From NCBI GenBank assembly GCA_963513935.1, contig OY740774.1, positions 91,599,093 to 91,663,092 of the forward strand: 64,000 nt of DNA. Reading direction: 5' to 3'. Each line of letters starts with the position of its first letter. Position 1 is the stretch's first letter. Source of the DNA: Aphrophora alni (lineage: Eukaryota > Arthropoda > Insecta > Hemiptera > Aphrophoridae). Positions 23,216-37,120 of the stretch are shown in pieces. A program made the position numbers and the translations under genes. The notes under the pieces are model-generated. The model was not told the origin of the DNA, ran no database searches, and saw nothing but the letters and a program-made list of their open reading frames with translations.

Positions 23216-25872
23216 TGTCATTGTGCTAATGTATAAAATATACACACTTATTAAGTGTAAATCAGTAAGTAATACTGATAAATAATTACGTTAATAGTAT
23301 ACTACATCCTTAGGGAAATTTTTTTTTTTGTAAGTTTTCTGTTTATTTTTGACTGGTCTGACTGGACGAAATGAGGGATGGAAAACAGTTAGTTAAGATG
23401 GAATGTCAATGTACACACCAGTAGTAATGTGATGAAAATGGAGGCAACAGGTTTATTATATCTTTTTATTGATGTGTCGAAAAATATGGTGTGATTCATG
23501 TAACAACGATACACGTTTACTCTGTGTAATATATAATATTATGAGTAGAATCGATGGTAGATGGGAACGAATTTTGATGACATTTGAAAAAAAATTAACA
23601 GTTAAAATATAATTTGTTTTCATTCTTATGTTATTTCACTTAAAATCTATGCAAATAACGATAAGAACTCTAGAGCATTCTTTACATTCAAGTCTTAAAT
23701 ATTTGTTAAACAATGGAAAACCATTTTTATAGGTCTTTTGTCGCAGGGAACAAAATATTTTTTTACCCTTAGAATCTATATCAATGTATATCTCCATAAT
23801 GCTTGTAACACATAATACATACATAAAATGTTACTCTACATTATTGTACAACTTTATAGCTCCAATAATATTGATGACATAGGACAGTGTGTTATCTATT
23901 GTGATTAAATTTGAGATATGGATTATGTTAAAGGACGGTAACCTGAAGTTCTAAACTAAGTATTTTCATTATTGTAGACTATAATAGGTATACTATTTTT
24001 CGTGAGAATATATGAATTGCAAATGTAATAAAACCTAAGTTACGACACTATTTTAATACAAAAACTGACCTACTTCGATAACTGTATTTATAATGTCCCA
24101 TCTTGAAGTGAAAATATCTGAATTAGATTACTTTTTATTACATTTTAAATCATTCTCCACATTTTAGAAGATTTGTTGCACGATGTGGTCAAAAGCACGG
24201 CCAAATGGAACCTTTTGATCTTGTTGTATGAGTTACACTGCTGATCGGCAGTGTTCTCATCCATTGGGATGAAATTGACTCCTTGCTGACTGTTATTCTA
24301 CAGTTGTTTTAATTATTTCGATATATAAGTGAGATTAGCTGTGATGTTTACTTGAAAGTTAAGAATAATTCATTTCAAAGGTTCATTTTTAAATAATATA
24401 AATTTCTACTTCCCCTAATCTGTGGAACGTTTCCAGGTTTTACATCTTTGAATATTTGTGAGTTTTCGGCTTTTTTTTTACAGGTTGAATATGTCCCTAA
24501 TATCGTACACGTCTTAAGCGACAAATAAAATAAAACAACAGTGGTAAATAAAGATTTAACCATAGTGTATAGGTGTTTTATATGTGTTGTGTAGAGTGTT
24601 TTAAACATGAGATTAATCGCAAAATATCTGTAACACGAGTAAAGTAACTGGATACGTATGAAAGTAATGACGAAAACAATTCTTCTTATTATACTAATTA
24701 TTATTTAAGCTATCCTAAGCTAAGAAATTAAATATAAATCAATTAAATATTAACAGTAACTAAGTGGTTTCTCGAAATACAAAATATCAATATGTTTATT
24801 ATATACGAAAACCATTCACGGAAATTTATTTGTTTAATATCAAGAGTAAGCTTTTCTTTAAAGACTGGAAATTAATCTCACACTTTCGTCAAGTTCTGGG
24901 ATCATGCATATGAGGTCTTCTACGAATCAAAGCGCTCTATGCAAAGTTAAGTACCAAGTTATTATTCCTTTGATGCTCAAGATTGCACGTTTTCCATGCT
25001 TAAACAAGTTGACTGCTTTGCAACTAATCTTTAGGTACATGTATGTGAAATGTTCTATATAACAAATTTAAACAAATCTCTCTTTGTAAATTGGAAACTG
25101 ATTCATCAACTAGGAACAAATTTGTGACCTCTAAAATTACACTTATAAAATGAAGCGCTTCAAAGTTATTTGGTATATGCACATTTCATTGTTTCGTGTG
25201 TCTGATGTTCTACGGTAAAGAAGTTCTTTCTATGAGAAGCTGTCATTTCTTTAATATTTAAATTTTTTGGAAGAAATGAGCCAGTATGGTTGAATTTTAT
25301 CACAATAAATCAAGCTTTACATAAATTGCATTTGTTTAAGGGTGTAATTGTATAAACAAAGGCATTTAAATTACACTGAATTATACTTTTTGGTTGATAA
25401 ACCTAATAAATTTAAAAAGTTCTTTTGGAAACATATTTACTTAATTGATATCTAGTTGTCAATATCAGACTCGATACCTTTTAGAAAAAATGGGGTCGTC
25501 TACATTGAAAACTTCAAACTTAATTCTAACTGCATTTCTACAACGGAATTTCCATAAAAATCTCATTTTCAACCTGATTGTCAACATGTTGCATGCTGAC
25601 GTAATATAAGTTATGAATGTTGGCATTGTGTATTTCTAATATTCACGATACGCAGTTGATACGATGGGATTAGAATAATTTATTTAGCTGATTGTTTTGA
25701 ATACCAGTTTTCTTTCCGACCTCAACTGTAGGATAGCTTTTATAATGAGATTCATAATTTACAAAGTGAGCTATAACATGTCCAAATTAAATAAAACTAC
25801 TGTAAAAAGTTTCAAACTTGCGCCATTTTTCTCTCGCAATAAATAGATTTTCAATCATAAAAAGCATACTAT
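23216..25872. other. AT-rich DNA, no gene seen
   Basis: Two frames of 62 and 77 codons (23.6-23.8 and 24.4-24.6 kb, minus strand) have no recognised domain. Nothing else supported. Confidence 0.55.
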
Positions 25873-25995
25873 AGCCCGTCTCAAGGTAAGTTGAGGCAGG
25901 GTACCTGGCTGGAGGGTTAGGGCGATGAATAGCTGGGGTGGCCCGGCCAGTAAATCCCATTAGTCACGCCTCACCGAATACTCCACTTAAGAGCG
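25873..25995. other. GC-richer island of unknown nature
   Basis: About 120 bp that is visibly GC-rich (GGCAGGGTACCTGGCTGGAG, GGTGGCCCGGCC) in AT-rich surroundings. No ORF, tRNA fold or matching copy elsewhere in the window was seen. It may be a fragment of an interspersed repeat. Confidence 0.4.
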
Positions 25996-26187
25996 GAAAT
26001 GTAATAAATAATCATTATTTAAGAAAATACTTGATACTGTATTGTTAGTTATCATAATACAAACAATTGTGTGTTTGTCCCGTGCTAATCGGCCGACTTA
26101 AAATATTGTAACATACTGTTTTACATAAATACTTTTACATATTATACTGTTACATAAATAAAAAAAAATTAAATTAAAAAATTATTA

Positions 26188-26242
26188 TATATATATATTG
26201 ACGAAGGTCTTACATAATATATATATTGACGAAGGTCTTACA
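26188..26242. repeat. Two-copy 28-bp tandem repeat
   Basis: ATATATATTGACGAAGGTCT plus TACA occurs twice with a 28-bp period at the start of the interspersed-repeat-like stretch. Confidence 0.7.
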
Positions 26243-26535
26243 GACCAAAACTTTTAATGCGGCCTCTGGCAGTCTCAAGCCTGCAAAACGAGCTATTCAA
26301 TAATTAAATGAGCTCCGAAACGCAGAGAGAAAGTTTAACCTTCACATATTAAAAAAATTTAAACATAGTTTTTTACCGATTTTCATGGAATTTGGCATAA
26401 TTTCAAGTAACATTCCATTACTTATTATTTCCAATGTTTCATATTTTAAGATTATGTTCTGTTGAATATTAACACTAACAATGTTCTATTATGTAAAAAA
26501 TACATAATGAACGTGGGGCGCAGCCAGTAAATAAT
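26243..26535. repeat. Unclassified interspersed repeat candidate
   Basis: Moderately GC-rich text (GCGGCCTCTGGCAGTCTCAA, GAGCTCCGAAACGCAGAGAG), then CCGATTTTCATGGAATTTGG and GTGGGGCGCAGCCAGTAAAT, unlike the flanks. A similar CCGATTTT...CAAATATGGTATATTGGGATG segment occurs near 48.04-48.10 kb. No ORF remains and the class is unknown. Confidence 0.35.
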
Positions 26536-29500
26536 ACAAGTAGACAATCCGGATGAATTCACAGCTAATTTCAGTGAATCGGAAATGAGATACACTGTAA
26601 TTTAATTTATTTACCCCTTCTTAACTATCATAGATTGATTGCCTGCGCCCAACGTTTTTCTCTCCAAGTATTCCAAATATATCCACAGCCACTAACAATC
26701 CTCCCTCAAATTTGTAGAAGGGTCATGAAAAATTATTTTATACTTTTTAGTCCGTTTAAAACGAGGTATGTTAAAAAAAGATTATTTGATTAAATATTTA
26801 AAGTATATGTTATAAGCAACATTGAAAAAGTAGGTAGAATGATTCCTTGTGTTACTGGTTTTAGATAGTACTTATACAATTTTTTTTTTTTTGCATTCAA
26901 TTTGACATTGAAATATATATTATAAATAGAACTCGTGTTGTTTTTATATTTTAGTGTAATAATTGAATAAACACATCGAATAATTTAAATATCAATTTGT
27001 AACCAAACTGTTATTTCATGATAGATAACTAAAAACTTCTATTGTGAAAAATACAGTCACATGTAATTATTACAGACTTAAAACAATCAAAGTACGATCA
27101 CTCGAGCTCGACAAACTCACCCAAGTGACTATACTCATTGATAAAGTGAGACTCTCTGATATTATATCTCATCCTTCCGTTAGCGCTTCATTAATTTGTT
27201 ACTTGAACTGGAATTTAAAAGTTAAAAAATAAAAACGTTTGCAATAACATTATGAACTTTAAAGAAATTCAAACTAAGTTGTTTCACAATCCAGTTTATT
27301 CTCCGTAGAAAAAAAAAGCAATGAAACTTTAAAAGCAAAATGAGATCAAGTTACGATATTTGCTCAAGTTACAATGAAGATAGTCTAAAGGAAGAATGTT
27401 TTAAATACCTTTTGCGTAACTTTATAATTTTGAATATTAATAACAAAAGTAATTGTTTTTATTGTAATAATGTGTGTGATTGAAGAAGTATTACAACTAC
27501 AATTGGGGAGACAATGATAATATGAATGATTACGAATTAAGATTTTACCATTCAAATGATTCACCAAACCAAATCGATATATCTAGCAAACTAATATTAT
27601 TACATAAACTTGACAAAACTTGAAATTTGATTAACTCTTAAAAGTAATCGTATATAAATTTTGGATTTGACCAATATAAAAGTCTTGCGCATATAAAAAT
27701 TAAAAAGGAAACCCGTCATTTATTGACGCCACCAATCTTGTAAATAAATTGTAGTCGAACTCATACGGAATTTAGCTTATATATAAGGATTTATTAATTT
27801 TTTTTTAAATATCACAATTTTGAAGTTAGACACAGAATTGGTTCAGAATTGAACGGAAATAATTTTGGAAAATGATTCTATTGGTAGACATAAGAAAAAT
27901 CTCAAATGTAACAACATATACGTTTATACTTTTGAAATATTTCGCTTTGAAATCTGCTCCAAGAATGAAATTAAACCATAAAAACAGTAATAATAAAACC
28001 AATAAATTATTATTGTTTGATTAAATATCGTTTGAAAGCTATATAGTTAACTAGTTACATTTCAATAACATTGATTATAATAATTCTAGTTGAAAAACAT
28101 AAAACGGTAAGTTGAATTCCTTCTACTTTAACTTTAATGTTATATTTATTATATTACTCTCAGAAACAATAACATTTTCTTCCATTAGATTATCTTTTCC
28201 TTCAGGGAGTAAGATATTAAGAAGTGGATTGTCTATCCTGTGAATTTAACTCTTCAACTCTGTGAAGTTGTTGAACAATTTATACGACGATATAAATATA
28301 CCTTTCCTCAAAAACATGGAATTCGTAAAAAAAATTATCTAATTATTATTATTTAGTTTGTACATGAGACATAATTTTGTTACGGTAAACTTTCGATTTA
28401 TTCGTAAAACACATCAATTTCATCGACGAGCATCATACTTTTGTTATGAAAACAAGAAAACATTTTGTTTACATGAAAATAATATATAATCTGGTTTTCA
28501 AATGGAGTTCTTCAAACACAACTTTACAAGCTATATTCATAAAAAATAATAAAAAAACTAACAATTAATTTCAAAATACTTTAGTAATTTAACGTATTAA
28601 CAGATGATGTAAATGGAAACGGGATTATTTTATTTGGTTCAATTATTAATAATAATTTAAATTTTGTTTTATTTAGCAACAAACAAAACCAACCTGTTAA
28701 ACTTATAACTGATTTCTATTAATATTTTGTTGGAAGTATTATTTTACAAAAATATATTACATATGCAAACATATTTAAAACTCTTTTTTCAATAGTACAG
28801 TATTTCCTCTCAGTTAATATATTTTATTTTTCCAATTAACTAATTGAAAGTAACACATTTGCATAAACAAGCATGTTTTTTGCAGCGTAGTAAATGTCAA
28901 TTAACTCTTTATAAATTGGATGTATTCCAGGAACACTATAGTGGATTTATACGGTTTAGGCAAGATAATTAATACATTTATAAAAATATATTTACTTTAT
29001 TAACTAATATTTTAAGGACATAATGCGAATATCGGCCTATTCATGTCCACAACAAGTGTACCCTAAGTAATCTATAATAGAGACATAGCACATAATTGTG
29101 ATATGAAATCGACACGAAGTTTTGATTTTGTATTCACTTACTAAATTTAAAACAAAATTGATATTTTCAAACAACTTTCTTATATTAATCTTGTTTCTTA
29201 AAAAGAAGATGAAATAATACTGTTTTTATTACCTATTACTACGATAATTCAGACGAAATTCCTGTCTAATTAAAAAAAACGTTCGTATAAATTGTAAAAG
29301 GATCAATTTTTAAAACTAGCAAATTTATAATAATTAATGAAAATAATACATTCAGTTGTTTTATAATGCGATATGCGTGGTGATATTTGGAATATTAGGG
29401 TTTTCGTAGTTGTTACAATAGGGAATTAGTTAAATTTGTGTTCTTGTAGATATAGTAAATAAAGATATCAATGTTATGATTTGTACTTCAAAGTTTGTTG

Positions 29501-30970
29501 ATATTGTTTGTTGCATGGAATAATTGGTTTTAATTTGGCCATGGAAATAACTTATTATGATAAACGAAATCACAGACAAATTCGCATGTAAACATTGCAG
29601 TGTAATATTACAACTTTAACATTGTTACGTTACAATTCCCCTCGAGCATGAAATTCCATTATCCCTGTATATTTTAGATATAACACAGTATAATATTGCC
29701 TACAAATTGAAGTGTTCTTCAAGTTACAATACTGTAACTTTGCCAATTAAGGCACTTCAATAAATTAGCCACTTCTATATGTTATGATAGCATCAGTCAT
29801 CATTTCACTTCTAATTTAGTATTGTATTGCGTATTCAAATTTTATTACTAATTTAGCGATCGTAGTGTATGGTATATTATTTGAATTTACATCTTTCTTC
29901 TCTAAAACATACTACCTCAGGTTTTCATATAATTCAACTTTTACTTAAGTATTCACTCCTGTAAAGTATTTGCCCCCATTAGTTTGTTATCTCTATTTCG
30001 TTATGCTTACATTAAATTTACAAGACTTTCGAGATTTTGATCTCTACTAGTTTCCTTTTCAAATCTATGTTTTTCATTACGTTTTATTCACAGCAGGTTA
30101 TTTTTTTGCACAATATACATATCCATTATGTAATCTGTTTTTATGCACAATCCTTTTAATCCTTACTTCCGGCACAATCCTATACATTCACGTCCAGTTT
30201 GTTTAAATACTTACCAACTCTCTTGATTAAACACACTCTAGACTTAAGTACCAACTACAGCTTAAGTTGGTATTCCTCTTGACTGTGAGGTTTTTTATTG
30301 TAAAGAAATTGAATATATATTGCATTATTATGAGTCTGTATTATTAAAGTATTATAGATCTTCAGAAGTGGTTTTAAGTGGAAAAATATTACTAGTTTAC
30401 CTGAAGGAAATAAGAAACGCATTGTAGTTACACTTATTATTATGTAATTTATATTTTTAAACTGTACTACTATAACATATATCTTTTATTCAAAAGAAAT
30501 AATCATCTCAATCTTTGTTCAAACCGGTAACATATTTGAATTAATTATTTTTATTGTAAAACGAGAAAGAATGATTGTAGAATAAGCTTTTTTTCATAAT
30601 AAATTCCAATTTGAAATTATATTTTTATGTTTAGTTAAAACAAATTTGACTTATTCAGGTTCAATTACATTTATACAAATACAGTGTACAAATTATGTAT
30701 ATTAAAAGAAACCGTCGCTGGACCAATTACTTTTTTTTAGATAATTTCGGCGTATGTTTTTTTTTCTTCTGTGGATGCTAAGTATGGACCTCTTTAAACC
30801 AATCAGGATCACTCAAATGTCTGTTATTTTTCTAATTAATTAAAACCCTTGCCTCGTTACGAATAATTCAATACACGCAGTCTTATTCCGTTTTGATTAG
30901 GTGATAAATCATCGTCATTAAATTCTAGTGGTGGACTTTATAGAGAAGAAATTTTGGTTTTTTCAGAATC
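26536..30970. other. AT-rich DNA, no gene seen
   Basis: No coding frame of interest. Near 29.64 kb, CTCGAGCATGAAATTCCAT weakly resembles the PLE 5' motif, and nearby AATTGAAGTG/CACTTCAATA and AAGTTAC/GTAACTT (29.70-29.77 kb) could be a decayed fold-back. The evidence is too thin for a separate call. Confidence 0.45.
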
Positions 30971-30984
30971 TCATGTTCTCTGAA

Positions 30985-31136
30985 CATTCTTGCAGCTATA
31001 TCAACAGCTGTTGTTCGTACTGGTTGCATAGGTTTACAAGCAACTGTGCCTCAAAATTCAAATTGAAGGTTTTCGGTTTTGTAAAGCGGTCTTGCTCTGC
31101 CTAAAGGTTATTTTATAGGCAGAGCAAGACTGCTTT
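30985..31136. mobile_element. Candidate small fold-back insertion
   Basis: A 21-bp hairpin (31083-31103 with 31116-31136, one mismatch; AAGCGGTCTTGCTCTGCCTA type arm) ends exactly where TCATGTTTTCTTTGAA (31137-31152) begins. A similar TCATGTTCTCTGAA lies at 30971-30984. If this is a target-site duplication, the insertion is 152 bp with the right arm abutting the duplication, as in the other fold-back elements. The two flanks differ by an indel, so the call is tentative. Confidence 0.35.
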
Positions 31137-31152
31137 TCATGTTTTCTTTGAA

Positions 31153-34100
31153 GAATACTCGAATCATTTTAACCGATCAATCAGAATATTTTATTAAAAT
31201 TAAATACGTTGATAAAACTCAGAAACGTTTGATGTACGCTGGCATTTGTCTGAATTGTTGAGGGTGCCCTCAGTTAGCTATGAAGCTATTTACTTAGGAC
31301 CATATAAATAGAAACACATTTGATCTAATAAAATACACCGTATTTCCTTAATTATTCCTTATGTATGGAATATCTAATAAATTTATCTCAAAGCATAACA
31401 TTAATTACGTTCATGATAATATAAAGTATATATAATTTATCCAAACTGTAGATTGTCAAAACACAAAGTAATATTTCACCTTTACATACATTTTTATACC
31501 CTACAACTAAACATGATAATGAAAAACGTAGTCTTGTACATATTTTCCATAATGTTCTGTATATAAAGTTAAGGAATTGAATAAGTTATAATATCTCATT
31601 TATTAAAAACGAACACAATAAAATTACATGGCTAACGAAAGGTTTTATTCTTAAACTATATCAGTAAAAAAAATTACTTAAAGCAACAAGAATATTTGTA
31701 ATATTAATGGTATGATTGTCTTTAATTGAGTTTGGCCACATTTTCATACTTTATCATTTAATTTTGAAATTATATATAATCTGTTTGGGAAATATTCAAA
31801 TAAGAAAACAACCCAACAAAACGACATTTGAATTGCCCTCAACTTTATTTACAATCATCATTCAAACTTCTATAAAGTAGCGTATAACTATAAAACTACA
31901 ATTGGTAAAAACTGCGTAGAGAACGGTAAAAAATTAATGGTTAATTCATAATACCGTAATGTTATTTCTCATATTATGTTATTGTATCAAAACTTTCTTT
32001 CAATTTGCCCCTTATTTTTAGATAATCTGCAATTAAATTGGTATTTCGTAGACATTTTTCTGGTATTCACAAATTAGAATGACTATGCTTGTTTGTTTAC
32101 TTATTGTGGAAATTGGTATTTTTGGTTTACCAATAACAAAATATTAAAATATTATATAAGTATATCTACTAGCATATTTTTTGTTTCAAGTGAAAAATAT
32201 ACAACCGAGTCTAGGTCGTATATTTTTCACTTAAAAAAAAAAAAAAAATTAATTCACAGTACTTGGTAAAAAAAAATGTATAAGCTGTATAAATCAATCA
32301 ATTATTTACTTGCAATTTGTTATTGAGTAGTTCATCCCAGAAAATTTGAGCATCAAAACGTATATCTTAAAAATTTGGTTTTTAATATTACACAAGGTAT
32401 TCATTTCAAAGTAACTTTTCCATTTCCTTTTCGTTTAAAAATGAATAAACTAATTAATGCGTGCATAATTATTAAACTTATCTTGTATACCATGTCTAAC
32501 ATTTTTTTTTAAAGCAAGGCGATTTGTTAAGAGTTGAACACACAAAGTTAGCTGTGTGCGCTGTTCAACTATTCAGAGAACCACTCAGTATAAATAACAA
32601 AAGCCTAAAGCAGTAGGGGTAGAGGAAAAATTAATTGAATTGCCGGTGGTGGTGGGTGGGAGGGGTTACTTCCAAATGCCATTTAAATAATAATGAATTA
32701 TAATTTCACTCTAAATACAAATTGAATACAAATTCTAAATATTATGATAAATTATTCCATCTCTTACAGAAAAAAAACAACCCATTAACTTTTTCTTTAC
32801 AATTTCATAATTAAAAAAGGAAAATAAGTACATTTCAATCTAAAATACGTGTCACAAAAATCGTTTTTCTACCATTCGTGTACACACAATCACATTCACA
32901 TCAAAAACATCTAAACCATACTTAACCAAAATCAATTTTTAAACTTCTCCACAGAAATTTAAAGCAAACAATAAGAAATTATTTAGTATAACAAAGGAAA
33001 GTTATAAAGTAACTTGACTAGTTTTCCGTTAATGTGAATCCAGCATCTAGTCTTACGTCGACAATACGTGAACCTATTCAAGTTTCAAGTAGCTACACAG
33101 ATCGTTTTGGTATTAAATAGGGAAAGGAACTGTTTGAAAAGGTAGAATATTACCAATTTTTAAATAAGCCTATTATATTTATTAATAATTTTTTCAAATT
33201 AAAATTTTATTTTGTTATTATCAGAAGGATGGATCATAATATTTATTTATTTACGGTGATTATTTTATCCTGGATAATATTGGTATTTTCTAAGCTATCG
33301 ATTCTTCAAAGTAGAATAATTCTACTGTATTTACATAAATAAATTCGATACAGTAGTTCATGTAATTTAAAAACCGGTATTTAAATCTTTGGTTAAGACA
33401 GTAAATTGTTTAAATTTTGCACTTAACATTGAAATTCCTAAAAAACATGCATACTTTCGGATTTAAAACAAACTTTTTTTTTCATTCTTTGGTGTTATTT
33501 GATAAACTCAACCATTTAGTAGTTAAAATCGTTGAACTTTGGGTTGTTATATTTATCTGAGACGATTTTCCATACTTCCCATTCTTTCATCAAGTAAAAA
33601 TTTTGATTAGCGATAGTCTTGAAAGTGTAAATACTGTTTGGCTAAACATATGTTAATAAAAAAATAAAAAAACTGCTGGTTCAAATTGTACTTTGATTCA
33701 GACTTATTATTTTCTTTGTTTATTTAGTTCGTAATGTATGCTTATAAGTAAAATAGAATTCAGCTACTTTTAAAACTGTTACACAAATTATTTATTGTTA
33801 TTTATGTCCCGCATTGGTATTTACACATTACATACTATGCCTAATTCAACTTTTAACTTGATGCAACAACGAAAAATACAGACAAACATTTTCAAAAACG
33901 TGCCAAACATAAAATTGACTAATGTTCAATCGCTTGCACGGTGGGGTTTATAAAAAACTACCTCTAATAAATATGTCCTCAAATTTGGTGTAAAATTGTG
34001 AAACATTGTTAAAATATGGGTTTCTGTTAGCCATATTGTTAAAATATGGGTTTAATTTAAATATTAGCTGATATATTTTTAAATCGCCACTATTTTCAAA

Positions 34101-35480
34101 ATTTGTAAAACTCGTTTTAAATTTCATGAAAAAATAAGAACGTTCTCATTCAAAGCCTGGATAGGATCAATAGTGTAAGATATGCTACAGTACCCGCTCT
34201 AAAGTTTTCTCTCTGTCGTTAAGAATATCTTACTCTATTACAATTTGGAGGCTGGTTAAATATACACCAAATAATATTACTATATCTTCTCGATAGTACA
34301 TTCAATCTTCAAACTTTTGTTTCATTTATTGTTTTAGATTCGTAAGATGTCGATATCATCTTAAAAGAAAATGTAAACGTATCTAGAAACATCCAAATAT
34401 TGCTAGAAGCCTGACTGAGGTTAAATTACGTTGGTATGAGTATTCTTCTTGCTTTATTAATATTATTTGTAATGTTTGTCCTATATATTTAAATTTTCTC
34501 ATTTAATGGAAATAATAAACAACTATTTAATTCCACAAAACAAAAGAGCGTTATTGAGCTACACAATATTATGTTTCCCCGCTAGGCATTTTCAAGTTAC
34601 TTGTAAATACCTAACTTCAACACACATCTTTCTCAGTAAAGCTATTTTGTGCATTAAGTAAATATATCGTTATTTCCATTACACAACAAATGTCACAATA
34701 AATTTAATAATTGTCAAAATAAATTATACATCTTTAATACAGCTCCTACCCAAGTTTCACTAAAAATACTTTACATTATTTAAATATCATTCACATTATA
34801 ACTTTAGTTTTATAGTAAATTTGATTATAAATTAGTGTCTTTTTGCTTCTCAAATAAACGAAAACCCTCTCAGTCATCATCGCCTTGTAAGAAACAAACA
34901 AAGTCAAAGTGATGAAAATAAAGAACCCTAAACGACGCTTACTCTAATAGCGGCATTGTTGCAAAAGAATAAGAGTTATTCAAGTGTAACTTGATTGATA
35001 AGATGGAAGAAAGAGATCTAACCATAGACTACAAAAAATGAAGAACCAGTTGGGGTAACTTTAGCTTACACTCCCGTATTCCCTAATGAAATAGTTTACG
35101 TATCTAAGAAAATGTGTAAAAATATATCAAGCAGATATTATCTCTTGTAAATCTTTACTAATTGTAACTTAAATGGGAATACAATAATATTTTATTTATT
35201 TATCATGTGTAAGAATGAATATTTATATTCATTGAAATTATTTTCAAACTAACTAGTTGTATCCCAGCATAATAATGAGATCTATAGTTTTAATACTCAC
35301 AAGCGCTATATTTCTGTTTTAATTTAAATATTACAAACATGTTTCAATAATCAGATGTGTATTCTTAAATACATATCGTAATTTCTAAATTTCAAGTGCA
35401 AATTTAGAAAAAAAAAATTATTCAAAAAGTGAAATTTATTTGAATTAGGCAACTAGCCTACGTTTGATTTTATTTACAAG

Positions 35481-35484
<4 letters not shown>
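31153..35484. other. AT-rich DNA with one hairpin and a short direct repeat
   Basis: No gene seen. A polypurine/polypyrimidine patch lies at 32.64-32.67 kb (GGTGGTGGGTGGGAGGGG). ATTGTTAAAATATGGGTTT occurs twice at 34004-34023 and 34035-34053. Confidence 0.5.
32188..32232. repeat. Perfect 15-bp hairpin followed by poly-A
   Basis: AAGTGAAAAATATAC (32188-32202) is the exact reverse complement of 32218-32232, with a 15-nt loop, followed directly by a run of about 16 A. Confidence 0.6.

Positions 35485-35512
<28 letters not shown>
35485..35512. repeat. Poly-A tract (28 A)
   Basis: Uninterrupted A run. It sits just upstream of a member of the dispersed repeat family at 35.54 kb, so it could be the tail of a minus-to-plus retrocopy or plain slippage. 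Confidence 0.9.
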
Positions 35513-35515
<3 letters not shown>

Positions 35516-35539
35516 AAATATTACCGAACGCAGACTCAA

Positions 35540-35705
35540 TATGGAAGAGACATAACATTTCAACTGACTTTATTGAATCTCAATATACAGTAGTGCCACT
35601 TTTCCTTTTACGAGACGTTTGCGAAATCTTTACGTTTATTGACTATGGAGCTGTTACTTTAGAAATATAACCCTACTGCCTTCACGCCATTTTCAGTCTG
35701 ACTTC
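35540..35705. repeat. Dispersed repeat family, copy 1 of 3
   Basis: Shares with 42370-42550: TTCAAC..(A/T)TTTATTGAAT, ATATAACCCT, CTTTCACG/CTTCACG and ATTTTC/ATTTCCGTTTTAAG in order. The 68-codon frame here follows from the repeat and has no recognised domain. Confidence 0.4.
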
Positions 35706-35712
35706 ATTCCAT

Positions 35713-37008
35713 TCTGCGTAAATCAGGTTGTTTTATGTTGGTAGTAAACATATGTCTTATCTTCTTGTTGCAGATTTTCTCATAGAAAATACCCAGTGAA
35801 TTAAACAATTTAAGAATTTCTTTAAATAATGATATCTCTTTTATTTTCCCGTGTTTTATTTCAAAAGATTTAAGTTCACTTTGGTTTGAGTCATAAATAA
35901 AAAATCTCATACTTTAAATTATAATATAAATTATGTATATACCTTCATAATGTACTTTACTTTCATCTATAAAAGTAAAAAGGAATTTGATAAAGTCTTA
36001 ATTAAATAGTAAAGCTCTCAATATGTTTTGCTTTATATTAGAATTCGTACAAGGTGGAAAAATTATTTTTGAAGGGAATTAATTACCGTTTTGTAAGAAT
36101 GAAAAAACGTTTTAAAAAAATTCAAAGTATTAAAACTAAAATAATATAACAGAAGTAGATGAATTTAAATCCAAACAATGAATCCAACACTGGTTTTTCT
36201 ATACTAAACATCAAGTATATAGTTCAATGCGATAATTAAGTTATTATTATATTTTGTAAGAATGTAATGTAGACCTACTTTTGTCTTGTAATACACATTA
36301 ATTATAACTTGGTTGAATTTAGTTCTTGCAATCTGTGGTTTTTATTTTCTCACATATTAAAAGCTTTATGGGGAAAAGTTATATCATGGGTACGCAATCT
36401 ATATCGAGTATACTAAATAGGCTTTATCAAATTTGATATTTTCTTATTCCAAAGTTATTTAGAGCTTTGTATTTCCATTGTTTGTAAAGTAATATATAAC
36501 CCAAACTCATAGATTGCTTTAAATAAAATTAGTATAATGGCATGTTTTGTTAAGATCTTAGGAATTGTTTGATAACTCAAGATTTAAAGTTACCTACTTA
36601 CATAAGAATTAAACAAATCTCAAGTTTATCAAACATGATTTAATAATCTTGATCAGATTGTGCCCAATAGTAACCTCTTTAGACCGAAATAAAATTTATA
36701 TTGGTCCCCATCTCTACCAAACATTCTCATTTGTGAGGTATAGGAAAATACGAAAAATCGGCAATGGCGCTAAAAACTTAAAATAAAAAAAAAACTTCAT
36801 ACCGATATTGTTCATATTTTAAAACAATATGATGTTAAACATCAAAATCCGTTTGATAAACTTCAAGTAAAATATAATTTTATGGTTCCGACATAATTTT
36901 ATGAAAACACTGGACCGACCAAGGTCGGGAGACATGCGGGCGCAAACCTAGACGATCCATAATTACCTTGTTTACCTCAAACCTTCTGTTTCACAGACAC
37001 CTAAAACA

Positions 37009-37012
<4 letters not shown>
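35713..37012. other. AT-rich DNA, no gene seen
   Basis: A minus-strand frame at 35.7-35.9 kb has no domain. CCGACCAAGGTCGG at 36.91 kb is a short palindrome. The sequence turns GC-richer toward the CT tract. Confidence 0.5.

Positions 37013-37052
<40 letters not shown>
37013..37052. repeat. (CT)20 microsatellite
   Basis: Twenty uninterrupted dinucleotide units, immediately before a GC-richer tandem repeat. Confidence 0.95.
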
Positions 37053-37056
<4 letters not shown>

Positions 37057-37120
37057 CACTTGTTACCTAAATTCTCTTGTTTTATTTATTGTTCTTTAAC
37101 TTGTCATTCCTTCCATGATT

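Noticed and set aside
30925..31050. Minus-strand frame containing VRTTAVDIAARMFREHEILK
   Set aside because: It looks protein-like but matches no family I can name, and it crosses the predicted left boundary of a candidate fold-back insertion.
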